Origin: Zingiber officinale
Lineage: Eukaryota; Streptophyta; Magnoliopsida; Zingiberales; Zingiberaceae
DNA length: 64,000 bases
Reading direction: 5' to 3'
NCBI RefSeq assembly: GCF_018446385.1
Contig: NC_055996.1
Location: 15,425,317-15,489,316, forward strand
The notes under the pieces were generated by a model. The model was not told the DNA's origin and did no database searches. It worked only from the letters and a program-made list of their open reading frames with translations. A program made the translations under genes and the position numbers. Positions 22,907 through 34,596 of this stretch are shown here, piece by piece (position 1 is the first letter of the stretch; every line of letters starts with the position of its first letter).

Positions 22907-24765
22907 TGTTGGGTTTTTCGGGCCGCGAAAACCGCTTTTTCGCGTCACGGAAACCCCGAATCACCCTAGCCAATGGATCTCGTGCGAAGAAAAAATTTCA
23001 AAACAAAATTACGAGTACGAGTTTCTACTTAGATCTACTCCTAGATCTACATGAAACGAGTTATACCTTTGAAGCGAAGCCCTTTGCGTTCCCGCTCGTC
23101 CAAACGGTGCCGGATCTCAAGAGTATCAAGATAGATACTCCTCTAGAAGTATCCACACGAACACGTAGGTGGAGAAAACCACACAAAAAGGTGTGCTAAC
23201 ACCTATGTGTGGTTCGGCCAAGTTGAGGAGGAGAGGGAGAAGGAGAGGGAGAGAGCTCCAAGAGGAAGAAGAAGGAATAATGCACTTGAATGAGGAAAAT
23301 CAATTTGATTCCCATTCAAAAGTGGCCGGCCACTTTCAAGTTGTGTAACTCCCAAAAAATTGCATTAAGTGCAATTAATGTGAAGCTATTAAAGAAAATG
23401 GCTTTGTAACTTCCATGAGATGGCACCCATGATGATGTGGAGTAACATCATTGGTCCACATCAATGCCAACTCACAATGAGGTGGCATAAAGTCAAGTCA
23501 AACTTGACTTTTAATCTTCCTCTCAAGTCAAGTCAAACTTGACCAAATCTCTTCCATGGTTGATCTAATCTAACCATTTGATTCAAGCCAACTTAATATA
23601 ATGAATCTAATTCATTAAATTAAGTTGATTTAATGAGTCATAATCAAAATTAGACTCATTGAATACATGAATCCACTTGAGTCCAACTCAAGTTAGCCCA
23701 ATTAGGATTACTCTTAATCCAATTTGATTCATCAAATGAATCTAATCCTCTTGGTTCATCATATGAACCTAATCTCCATCTAATTGTCCTTAGTGTGTGA
23801 CCCTATAGGTTCTTGTAACGTTGGCAATGCCCTAAACCCATTTAGGAGCATAAGTAATGAGCGGTATCTAGCAACACATCATTACTACCCAAGTTACAAG
23901 AATGTTGAGATCTAACATCACCTTGTGACTACTAATTGTGACTCCTCACAATATATGACAAGTGTCCTTCTATCCTAGACATCTAGATTGATCAATGTGA
24001 GACATAGACCGTGTCATCCTCTAATCAATCTAAAAAATGAACTCCAAGTAGACTCACTCGATCAAATGAGCTCAACATCTCATGTTGACTCATTTGGGCA
24101 TGGCCATGCACTTCGTGGTCTAACTCTATCAAGAATACCGATGTCACTCCCGTCATATAGGAGGGATAGATCCCATCTACATCACTCATATCCCTCTGCA
24201 TAATTTGTTATATACCCAGTAATAGCCTTTATAGTCCACCCAGTTACGGGTGACGTTTGACGAAATCAAAGTACATAACTCCTTATGTAGGGATCTATGG
24301 TGACTTCAGGTCTAAGGACTAGTAGTCATACTAATAGCCACATGAGAAAGTATATGACACTCATATAACGATCCATGATACTTTCTCATGGCGGGTCATT
24401 CAGTATACATTCTCTAATGTATACCCATGTGTCAACTTGATATCTCTATATCCATGACTTGTGAGATCAAGTCATCGAGTTGACCTACATGCCAGTCTTA
24501 TTGCATTAACAATGTCCCTGAATGTTAATACTCGACTAGGAATGATTAAGAGTAGTGTTCCCTATATCATCTCACTATCGGTTCAACTAACCGATTGATA
24601 TAGGTGAGAACCGTCTACTCAAGGACATTATTATACTTAGTTTATTTTGCACCAATACAAGTAAGTATAATAACCAAAATCAAAATGTCTTCATTTATAT
24701 AGAATATGATACAATAAGTCCAAAATACAATCATCAAATGATTGACTCTAGGGCTCTAGCTAACA
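22907..24765 (-). repeat. Element D 5' LTR
   Basis: 1859-bp LTR, nearly identical to 15643-17493. Differences are scattered single bases plus a short indel near 23924. Ends are TGTTGGG and GCTAACA. Confidence 0.9.
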
Positions 24766-25467
24766 AAAGGAACTCGGGGAGTATCTTTGGACTTAGAAGT
24801 AGCACAACAAATTCATAGCAAATGGTAAGGCTGAGTTCCACCTACTGAGTGTAAAAGAACTCTGGGAAAAGTTCTTGGAGCTCTACGAAAAATCAACAAA
24901 AGAAGAATCTAATTACGCTATGGATATTGACTCATCTTCAAAAGCATTCGGATCCGAGGAGATTACCGAAACAACACTAATTGCCGAGTACCGACCTGAA
25001 GATAACAAAAGTACCCAGAAATGAGCATCGAAAGCATCGATGAAGGGAGAGACACAGCAGAAGAAAGCAACAATGAAAGGGGAGCATCTACCGACGAATA
25101 TATAGTAAATCAGGTAAGTAAGCTTCCTCCAGAGCAATTATTTAAAATTATGCAAATGATAAATAAGTCATTATATAAAAAGAGAACAAAGTATATAAAG
25201 TCAAAGAAGGAACATACATGCCTAAAAGAAGAATTTGAAAAACTAATAGATGAAAATATAAAATTAAAATGTTAGAAAAAGATGATTCATGCTTAAATTT
25301 TTTACATGCATTAATAGAAATTTTAAATATGATCGAGGACTTAATTGACATTTTAGATTTCATAAGGGCCAAGTTAGAAGGATATCACAAAAATATGTTC
25401 CTAAGAAATTTTTGATTAATCCTATAGGAAGGAACTTATATTGGGTTCCAAAATCATATTTAGATTA
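24766..25467 (+). pseudogene. Element C gag, C-terminal part
   Basis: Plus-strand gag resumes after D with VKELWEKFLELYEKS, then an acidic serine-rich stretch. A stop at 25022-25024 and a frame change follow. A lysine-rich coiled-coil segment (25021-25275) comes next, and the terminal motif GRNLYWVPKSYLD near 25440. This matches the layout of the A gag (KELWEKLIELHE ... GLGQYWIPK), so C and A belong to related gag families. No zinc knuckle is visible, so part of gag has been lost. Confidence 0.65.
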
Positions 25468-26202
25468 ATTATTTTTTGGACTTTCAGAGAGAAAATTAAA
25501 TATTTACTTTCATTAAAAGGCTTTGTTTAGAAGTGGTTGGTGTTCCAATAACCAAGAAGATTTAATGCATCACCACAGCTTGGAAGCCAATTACTGAAAT
25601 AGATGTTTAATTATTAACTGTAAAGCATTTAATTGTTAACTAATGCTTTCAAGTGTTTGCCAAAAATTCCGTTAGAAATTAATTAGAAGTTATTTTTTCC
25701 AAAAAAGATAACTTTATCATTTATATGTAGGAAAAGTTTTAAATTTTCCTGAATGTTAATTTTTTTTAATTATTCAGTAAAATTTATTTTTCTCTAAAAG
25801 TATATCATATTCTCTGTTAAAGAAAAATTTTCAATTTTTTTTAACGCATTATTACTCTATGTTTGTTTTTCATACTTTTGAATTTTAGAAATTATCTTGA
25901 GAGCCATTTCTCTCTATTCAATTTTTTTAAGCAATTTTTTTTAAAGTTTTTTTTAAAAAAAAAACTTTATAGATCCAATTTTTTTGGAGTGTTCCCTTAG
26001 ACTTTTCAGTTTAAACTTTCCAATTAGTATTTTAAAGTACGCCATTTTTAATGTGATCAAAGGGGGTAGTGAAGACTAAGTCTAAGGGGAGGGTAGTATA
26101 ATTTTTTTTATAATTTTTGTACTTGCAAATATTTATAACTGTTATTTGTTTGTATTTTACCCTAACTTAACTTGGGATTGCTCACATAAAAAAGGAGGAG
26201 AT
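25468..26202 (+). other. Element C 3' non-coding region and polypurine tract
   Basis: AT-rich, without an ORF. It ends in the purine tract aaaaaaggaggagat (about 26188-26202), directly before the right LTR. Confidence 0.65.
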
Positions 26203-27045
26203 TATTAGTACCCCAAGGTAGTTTTGATGTGATCAACCAAATCAGGTTAGATCCTATTGTAGTTTAACTCTTGTGTTTAAGTGTGCAGGAACTTAGAAGC
26301 ATAGGAAGTTGAGCGAAAGACGCAGCTAGCGAGAAGAATGACACAGGAGAGAGCCGACATGCTCAATGCGTCCGAGGGACGAGGTGCTGCGGAAGAGTAC
26401 GTTGATGGACAAAAAGAAGACGTGTGATGTTTCCGAGGGACGAGAAGCCGAAAAAGGGGTTCGGGTGAGCCCTATTTAGGATGGCCGAAATCACCCAAGC
26501 GAAAGAAGCCGGAGCGGAAGACCTGGACCAATGCGAACAGAACCGGAGCAGAAGACCGGGATCGAAAGTCAACAAAATATTGACTTTCTTGGTTTGGGCG
26601 CCTGGACTCCGGGCGCCCGAAACTCTTCTGGGTGCCCAGACCAGGAATTTTATCCAAACTCGACGTGGTGTGTCTCGTTGCAACGGGGATAAAAGTTTAT
26701 TCCCTCCAGGTGCTTGGAACCCTTCTAGGCGCTCCGACCAGGGCTATAAATATAGCCCTAGTCCCAGAAGGTCAAAATAACACTTGTAATCACTTTCTTT
26801 GATTGTTCTGCTACTGTTTAAGTGCTTTGACTACTGTAAGAGGCTTCTCCGTCCGAATGAGACATCAGTGAGCTTTCAACTTCCTTGGATTAGCAATCCC
26901 TTAATTGCAAACCAAGTAATTTCTTTTGTGCCTCTTTTTATGCAAATGTATGATTTAATTAAGCTGTAAAGTTCGAGAAGGGATTTTATTTGTTTTTACT
27001 TTGTAGGCTATTCACCACCTCTAACCGATCGCCAAGGGACCAACA
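26203..27045 (+). repeat. Element C 3' LTR
   Basis: 843-bp LTR. The first dinucleotide is TA rather than TG. The TATA box is at 26743-26751, with GGGCGCCC-type palindromes upstream (26597-26640). It is more diverged from the left LTR than the LTR pair of D. Confidence 0.85.
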
Positions 27046-27522
27046 ATATAGACCCACCATCTATCTTGTCATATCCTTTTAGGAGTTGGTGCCGCTGACA
27101 ACAGAGCATGTCCAGCAGTTAGATCATACTTTAGAAGCTTCCAAACTGTCATATCCAAGTGTTGCATGGTTGCTTAAGGAATGATGTCAGAGACACTTTT
27201 TGACTTATCTTTTCCTACGATGTCTAGGAAAATATGCCTATGCTTTGAGATGTGTGTATGAACACTACAATAACACTATAAAAGAGAGTTCTCATCTACA
27301 GGCGGAGGTATGTGTAATTTCATTTTACTCACGCTTTAGCTACAGTTCGCCCTTTTTTCTACTCACCGGGGGCTGACTTGAGCATCAGAGGACTAACGAC
27401 GGGAACCCCTTCTCGGTCCTGTACTAATGCTTTTATGTTGCAGGACGACGTGGAGTCTTCGCTTTGCCAACTTTCAAGCCACATCTCCAACTCACCACCA
27501 TCTCTGTTTTTGGACAGGATCA
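27046..27522 (+). repeat. Tat1 3' LTR, last segment with promoter
   Basis: Contains the TATA box TATAAAAG at 27277-27284, reading rightward, and the conserved Tat LTR end (ctcaccggg, gactaacg, tgttgcaggacgacgtgg, ttggacaggatca). The same end, reversed, is found at 54607 and 63222. This LTR lies 1.85 kb upstream of the LFR start codon, in the same direction. Confidence 0.75.
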
Positions 27523-29373
27523 ACGGACATTTTCAAGTGCACTTTTTGTTCTACCTTCTTGATAAATCTAACTTTTATATTGTTTTTCTTTTCTCTACTA
27601 TTTCTCTTTCTTCTCTTTCCTCTCTTCTCTCCTATACATGTAGCTTATCTTATTTTCCATTTCACTCTTTCCTCCTCTTTTTTTGCATGCACGCATAAAG
27701 TAGGTCTGATATGCAAATCATATCAGACCCACAACATTTAAGGTTTAGTTGAATTTTTGACAACATCTTAATACATTTTGAGAAGTCAAAACTAGCAATG
27801 AATAATATATTTGAACTTCTTGTAATACGAGAAATCCACATGAACTGAAATAGGTGTAATCGGAATTTTCTAAGTCCATCAGTGAGTTTCGATCAAATCT
27901 ACCGATAAATCTAGGGATCTCAGATTGTACTCATTTTAATTTCTGTAGATTTATGGAGTTATAAGAAATTTAAATATGCTGTCTATTATATATTTTAGAG
28001 AAGAGAGATAAATGATAGAAAAAAGAAAAATGATATAAAATGTTAGATTTGTTAGAAGGGTAGAACAAGAAGTGCATTTGAAAAGATGTGTCATTTGTTT
28101 AGTCAATTTAGAAATTTAGATATGTCCTCTAGTAAATTGCCCTTTTTTTATGTGGTTTCCTTTTTTTTTCCCTTCTATTTTCTATTTTTCATTCAAACGG
28201 TTTTTGAAAAAATATTTTCTATTTTTAAGAAAGTAAAAATAATAACAATATTAAAGTTAGACCTATATCATCTGCCCTCGTAGTTAAGGTTGATCTAATC
28301 AAATTATTAAATTTGATTACCGCAAAGGCTAGAGCAAAATATCTTACCAGCCTATATATTGTCACTGGCTTCTAAAATGAGCCATACTATTTTTTAGTCT
28401 AATAAAATTGGATATATAGTTCTGACGTGCTCAGTTTTTTAAACAAGGATTGAGTTATAATATCCGTAAATTAATGAATAATTTTTTTAATCATCGGTGG
28501 ATCTAAAAATACTTGATTGATAGGACATCTATTATTAGAGATACTTTTAAATTTATCCTGATAGTCGATAGAAAATTTTTATAGACCAAGCCGGTATCTT
28601 AAGATTAGTCAATGTAAGTAGTCCGATTCTTAATTACAACGTATTGTAAAATATTTTTCTTTAGTAGGATGTCAAATATGAGGCATTGGTGGCTAAACGA
28701 CGAGACACTTATATTTCTGAATTTATTGATGGAAACTTGTATGGGACATAGTCGATCATCTTCCAACTTAGTTGATTAGAAGAACGACGAGGTACTTCCG
28801 TAGTTAATTGAATACTCATAGAAAAATTCCTAGTTGTGACACATTATTATTCGTGTCTTTAAATTTATCCTAATAACATATGAGAATCGATAACTCAATA
28901 AAAAAAAAATCTCTAAATATTTCATAAAATTTTAATTTATATAAACTATTACCACAAACACTATCACTAATAAAACACTATCACTAATAAGTCTATAATT
29001 AGTGTATGAATAAAATCATTAACATCTTATTTTAAAAGAGAAATAAGGTTTTTAAAATTTTAATTTCTAATAAATAGTCAAGACCAAATAATAAGTTCTT
29101 ACGTCGCCAATTAAATTTCTCACATATAAGACCTTTGAATTGTAAGAATTATAAGGAACTCTCAAAAAAATCCGGGGACATTTTTTCCAAATTACCTAAT
29201 AATATTGACATTCCCGAAACGTTGGGGAGAATTTTGTAAAAAAACTCAAACGCCGGAAAAGGGTAATTTTGTAAAATTTCACGATTCGATCCCCATATCG
29301 GGCCGGGTTGGGTTAATCGGGTACGGCCTCGTTTACTCCACGCGCGTCTCTTGGAGGAAAGCAAAAACTAGGG
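27523..29373. other. Intergenic region upstream of LFR
   Basis: AT-rich. The ORFs at 27378-27741 and 28086-28283 are low-complexity F/S/L-rich frames and not convincing genes. From about 29250 the sequence turns GC-rich, as expected near a promoter and 5' leader. I see no clear transposon ends inside it. Confidence 0.5.
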
Positions 29374-32300
29374 ATGCAGAAGAGGGAAGCCGGCAAGTTC
29401 GGCGGCTCGTCCACAACGCCGGCCAAGCGCGGCCGCCCGTTCGGAAGCACAGCCGCAGCAGCGGCCGCTGCAGCTGCCGCAGCCGCTAACTCCGCTACGT
29501 CCGATATCGCAGGCGACGCTTCCTCCCCCGGGTCTCTCCTTGGCCCTACCCTCCAGATTTCCACATCCTTCGCCGGTTAGCGCAATATCCCCCTCTCTCC
29601 TACCTACTTACCATCTTGATTCACCTACAAATGGTCCTGAAGTACTTATTTTAGCTCTAGGACGCGTATAAAGTGTGGCTAAGGGATGGGTGTGGACAGG
29701 TTCGCGATTTTCGTGCATTTGTGGGGTTGAACTGGTAGTTTTAACAGTTAAATTGAAACCCTTTCTGATTTTCGACTCGATCATTACACGTTGTATCAAG
29801 ATAACTGGGAGCGTTTACTCCGTCCTTTGTTTGGTTGGGGCATCGGGATTAGTGTTTTAAGTTGCCTTTGTTACACTTGAGTTAACCAGTTACCATAAGC
29901 TACAAGTCCCTCCTGATATCTTATTCGAAGAGTTTACTATGTATTATGCATATCATAAAAAGATAGTAACTTCTGCTCTTATGGCTACAGGAAATTTAGT
30001 AGCATGTTAAGTTAAAGATCAGCAACAGTTAGAAAGATGAGGAAATAATTATTACAAGCTTGATCAGTTTCAGATTCACATTAACAAAACACTAATATCT
30101 TTTTGAGAAAAAAAACACTAATATTAATAATTATATTTTTATTTTGATATCTTAAATGACTTTGAGACCTGCAATGCACAAGCCATCTGCTAACGCAGCA
30201 GTAATCATAATCTTGTTGAAGAAGATGCAATATGTGGTGGAAATGCCTGTGGATAGTTGTAAGAAAGGATGAGATATGAAGAAATAGGAGGTGGGAGACA
30301 GGTAGACAGATGGGAGTTTGTATTTATGAACATTTTTAGTATAAGTTAAATTTTATAAACTTCAAAAGAAGAATATTGATATGCTTGTTGTATATGTAGA
30401 AAGATTATTCCATGGTTAAGGAGCTTACTTGGTGACACTACGCTTTTACCATAAACATGCATGTATGCTGTTGGTTTTTTTGTTTTTGTTTATTTTACTG
30501 GCTACTCTTTTACAGAACAAAACAATAAGAGAATTGTCTTAGCACTGCAAAGTGGATTAAAGAGTGAGCTGAGATGGGCTTTGAATACTCTTACACTACT
30601 TTCTTTTAAAGAAAAAGATGATTTCCGCAGAGATTCAACTCCACTTGCTAAGATACCTGGCCTATTGGATGCGCTCCTTCAAGTTGTAAGTTTTCTTATC
30701 TTACCTTCCATTAATTCTGTTTTAGTTACAGTTTTATCATTCTTGAGGTGATTATCAGAAGGGCCAAGTACTAAATTTTGATTGTATATTAGTAAATTCT
30801 ATAAAGTAGCAGGACCTGCCCTTTATGTGCTTGTCTCAAGCCCCTTACAATTCACTAAATGGTCCCAGTAATCTGGATATGTTTTTATTTTTCATAATTA
30901 AGGAGAACATTATAAGAATATTGCTAGAAAAAGTATTTGATTAACTTATCAAAATGTTTTTTTTTAAAAAGTTATTTCTTACATTTCATCCCTAAACCCT
31001 ACTTCTAAACTGAACCTTTTCATTAAGATTTTTCATGTCTTTTTTGGATGTAAGGTTGATGACTGGCGTGACATTGCTCTTCCACGAGACTATACAAAGC
31101 CCGCAAGGGTAAGGTCATTGGGTTCCAATACAGCAGTTACAGGTTTTGGGTATGAGTTTGAAGGAACAAACTCTCTTGGTACCATATCCTACCCTGGGTG
31201 CGAAATAATGGGCTTCAGTCACTGTCTTATTTGGAGACACCTTTTGTTCATGAAACTATCATAACTAACTTTTTTATTTTATTTTTTGTTGTAGTCATAA
31301 AGGTTTATCTAACATGGAGGCTTCTAGTTTGAAGAAGCAACGGACAGCTGACTGGTGGTTGAATGATGATGGTTTGTTTAACATTGATGAAGAAGGCCGT
31401 GCAGAAAAGCAACTGTGTGCTGTTGCTGCTTCGAATGTCATTAGGAACTTCTCTTTCATGCCTGATAATGAACAAGTCATGGCACAGCATAGACACTGCA
31501 TAGAAACTATGTTCCAGTGTATAGAGGATCAGAACACAGGTATAACCCATCTCTTGTTTTGTTCTCTCGTTTATGCATGTTTTATAGCCTCTCTTCTATT
31601 GGTGCGTCTTTGTTTATTGGAGCCAAATCTACTTGCTTTAATGTAGTACTATTGGGAGATTTTGTTGGTAACAATTGTTGAATACCACAAATTCTTTAGC
31701 ATTGTGCACTTTCAAGGTCATTACTTTTGTATTGCATCTAGGACGACAATGAATTGGCAAATAACATTGTTTGTGTTATTCAAAAAATCAAGAGAACAGA
31801 ATGATAAATTGATAGATATCCACATTTGATCGACTATTATAGAACAGTCTGATAAATCTTTAGATATCCTCATTTAGTCATAATTATAGGTCCAGTTGTA
31901 GTTACTTACTGAAAAAGATATGCTACTTAGGAGGAAGAGGGGAAAGAGAGAACAACCCCTCTTCTACCCTTTTGGAAAGAACCAAAAGTGGGGAAAAGAG
32001 AGTCAAATTGTGCCTTTCTTTTCCTTTGCATTTTGTTCTTCCACCCAAGTAGAAAAAGAAACGATTTGTGTCCCTCCTCCCTTCAGCCTGTTTGACACAA
32101 CATTTATGTATTAACAAACTTAGATAAGCCTTGAACTAGCTGAGTACACAGTTTGTTCATAAGAAGTTTCCAACCATAACAACTACTAGGGTGGATTGAG
32201 GAATAATGATGTGATGGTGGAAAGGTATTTTAGTAGTGTACCGTACATTATTTCCATGGTCATCTGAAAATGACTCAGGTGATGCAAATAGCTTTTCTTG

Positions 32301-33533
32301 GTGCCTTACTAGTGCATAATACATTATTTCCACGGTCATCTGGAAATAACCCAGGTGAGGCAAATAACTTCTCTTGGTTTGTATTATTTTCAATTACTAT
32401 CTCACCTTTATGGGTTCCAGTAATGTCTGGTTGTAAATTTTATATGTTTATTTTTATTATACAGAAGATGAGGAGCTGGTAACAAATGCATTAGAGACAA
32501 TTGTCAATTTAGCACCACTTTTGGACCTTCGTATTTTTAGCTCGTCTAAGCCTTCTTTCTGTGGAATGACGTGAGCTTATCTACTATCATGCTTCCTCTT
32601 GTTTATTGTCAGCTATATTTTAATATTTGTACATCTGATGATGCTTTCTGAGAGCAGAGAGAAACGTGCAGTTCAAGCCATCATGGGCATGCTTGGATCT
32701 TCAGTTAAGGCTTGGCATTGTGCAGCTGCTGAATTGCTAGGAAGGCTTATTATAAATCCTGATAATGAGCCATTTCTTCTTCCATCATCTTCAGAGGTCA
32801 GTATACTTGTAAAAGTTTGTGTAGGTTCCTGATGTTTGACAAAGGATTCCTACTGATGCACACCACATTTTTGTCTGAATTTATCCCAAATAGAAACATG
32901 AGGCAAATACCACTAGACATGACCTAATTTCCTTAAACTGACTGCATGTCAAATTGTCAACCTATTCTAGTTCCATGTATTTACAACTTAACTTTGTATA
33001 CTTAGTGGCTATAGTAAAAAAAGTCGCTGTATGTGGTATTTGGGGTTTGATTTTATGCTTCGTTTTTTCTACTTAGATATACAAAAGACTAGTTGATCTT
33101 CTTAGCTTACCAGCTGTGGATGCACAAGCAGCGGCAGTTGGGGCACTCTATAATCTAGCAGAAGTCAATACAGATTCCCGGATGAAGCTTGCAAGTGAAA
33201 GATGGTTGGTTTCATTCTAAATAGCAATTCTTCTTGTTCTATCAGTCTTTCTTCTGATGTTGTCGCAATCAATTCAGGGCGGTTGATAGACTCTTCAAAG
33301 TAGTCAAGACTCCACATCCAGTACCAGATGTTTGCAGAAAAGCTGCAATGATACTGGAAAGCTTGGTGTGTGAACCTCAGAACCGGCACCTGCTTTTGGC
33401 ACATGAAAGTAGTTTTGCAGAGATCCTAATGTCAGATGGTAGATATTCTGATACCTTTGCACGGATACTGTTTGAGTTGACGTCGAGACCAAATAACAAA
33501 TCTTCTGCTACTCGTGCTGTCTGGGGTGCATGA
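29374..33533 (+). CDS. LFR: LFR, ARM-repeat subunit of SWI/SNF chromatin remodellers
   Basis: Eight coding exons: 29374-29575, 30516-30685, 31055-31197, 31295-31539, 32465-32570, 32658-32796, 33077-33204 and 33278-33533. All introns are GT-AG and phases match, giving 1389 nt and 462 residues (Arabidopsis LEAF AND FLOWER RELATED is about 460). It starts MQKREAGKF, followed by KRGRPFGS and a 12-alanine tract. The ARM region follows (EQNNKRIVLALQSG, ALNTLTLLSFKEKDD, VIRNFSFMPDNE, CAAAELLGRLIINPDNEP, DAQAAAVGALYNLAEVN), ending FARILFELTSRPNN then AVWGA. In Arabidopsis, LFR is a nuclear SWI/SNF (BAF-type) subunit needed for leaf and flower development. It looks intact: no stop or frameshift. Exon borders are inferred by eye; exon 3/4 is the least constrained. 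Confidence 0.93.
32236..32385 (+). repeat. 76-bp tandem duplication in LFR intron 4
   Basis: Two copies of a segment containing acattatttccaYggtcatctg and caaataRcttYtcttgg are 76 bp apart (acatta at 32245 and 32321). It lies wholly within the intron, 80 bp before the exon 5 acceptor. Confidence 0.75.
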
Positions 33534-34590
33534 TCTTGCAATGGTGACACCAGCTTATAATTTGTTTCTGCAGCGTCCATGTGACTTGTGCTTTTCCTTA
33601 GTGACAATTTCATAATTTGAGTCTGTAGCATTCCATGTGACTCTTTTACAGTGTTGCTCACTCTATTTTCATGAACAAATGTGTATGTAACATTTACCAA
33701 GTGACTTGTGACTAGAAATATGGCCATTTGGATCGATGTTGATTTTCTTATCGTGAATCTTGAAGTGCAGGCATAATTGCAATCACCTAGTTTTGCTACT
33801 AAATTTCATGCAGATGTGAATCATCTCAATTTGGGTGGGGGGATTGTTCTTAAAGGCTCCCCATTGATTTCTGGAGAAAGACTTGCACTTCGAGGCTAAG
33901 ATGCATAATTGTGACTTCATCACAAGGTCAGGAATCAAAAGACAAGCAGAGAAGAATACGCATCATAAGGAAAGGTGCATATGCCAAATCTACCTGTACA
34001 CATGTGAACTTCTCAAGCTCTCCTCTTTCTTCGCTATAGAATATATGTAACCTCCATCATCCTCGACAGGGCAGAACAATAGAATTTCTGTCATATTCCT
34101 TGCTTACAATGGGTATCTCATCCGGTATTCTTAGTAAGTATAATAAGTACCTTTATTGCATTGCTTATATTTTTGTTGCATGAATAACTATTATCTTTTG
34201 TTTGTCTCCTGCCCAACATCACATGATAGTATATTATTATTGTGACAGCCCAATTTAGTTCGCAGTAAGTTGTTGGCTAATAAAGAAGCTCTTTAAGCTT
34301 TTAAATGAATAAGCTATTTTAAGTATTTTGGGCCAGTAGTTGAATGGGATAAGGTAATTAGTCACTTAACTATTCTAAGCAGGTTGTCTCAAAATCAGTC
34401 TCAATAATTTCTCATTAGAACTTTGAGAGAATTAAGATGTTGAGCTATATATGCTACTAGCTTTCTTTATTGCAAGTGTCATTTCAAATTTATATATTAC
34501 AGTTTGTCTTTTTGGTATTAAGCAATCACTCTAGGAGCAAAATACATGTATTTTTATTGACAGAAAAATACAGTATAAACCTGGTGAAAG
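33534..34590 (+). other. LFR 3' flank
   Basis: Probable 3' UTR and downstream region; a clear polyadenylation site cannot be fixed by eye. It has no ORF of interest and no recognised repeat. Confidence 0.5.
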
Positions 34591-34596
34591 ATTAAG

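Larger units (their letters stand above)
15643..24765 (-). mobile_element. D: full-length Ty1/copia element, recent insertion
   Basis: Two nearly identical LTRs of about 1.85 kb (15643-17493 and 22907-24765) bracket a minus-strand internal region. A primer site lies at the right and gag-protease-integrase-RT-RNase H run leftward. High LTR similarity points to recent insertion. No clear target duplication is present: TGGTT precedes the left LTR and AAAGG follows the right one. Coding parts carry a few single-base deletions and TGG/CAG-to-stop changes. The family is related to G (55472-57907). Confidence 0.9.
14541..27045 (+). mobile_element. C: gag-only copia element (SIRE-like), non-autonomous, split by D
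   Basis: LTRs lie at 14541-15441 (TGTTAG..CCAACA) and 26203-27045 (first bases TA instead of TG). The flanking duplication is GTATA/ATATA. The plus orientation is set by the primer site after the left LTR and a purine tract before the right LTR. Without D the element is about 3.4 kb with roughly 1.6 kb of internal sequence, all of it gag-like or non-coding. No protease, integrase or reverse transcriptase motif is seen. It probably depended on enzymes from a relative such as A. Confidence 0.82.
1..27522 (+). mobile_element. Tat1: Ty3/gypsy Tat-type LTR retrotransposon, right end, interrupted
   Basis: The 3' part of a gypsy element lies on the plus strand; its 5' LTR, gag and pol lie left of the window. 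Visible in order are the antisense ORF (aORF), a 42-bp repeat array, a polypurine tract and the 3' LTR in three pieces (3243-3467, 14404-14540, 27046-27522). The order and sequence mirror Tat2 at 47448-55471 on the other strand. An antisense ORF downstream of pol is a known trait of the plant Tat lineage. The LTR runs from TGTGATGC to GGACAGGATCA. Removing the two nested insertions leaves an LTR of about 830 bp, close to the 844 bp of the Tat2 3' LTR. Confidence 0.8.

Noticed and set aside
27378-27741. Two overlapping F/S/L-rich ORFs
   Set aside because: They straddle the Tat1 LTR end and CT-rich flank; no domain or splice structure.
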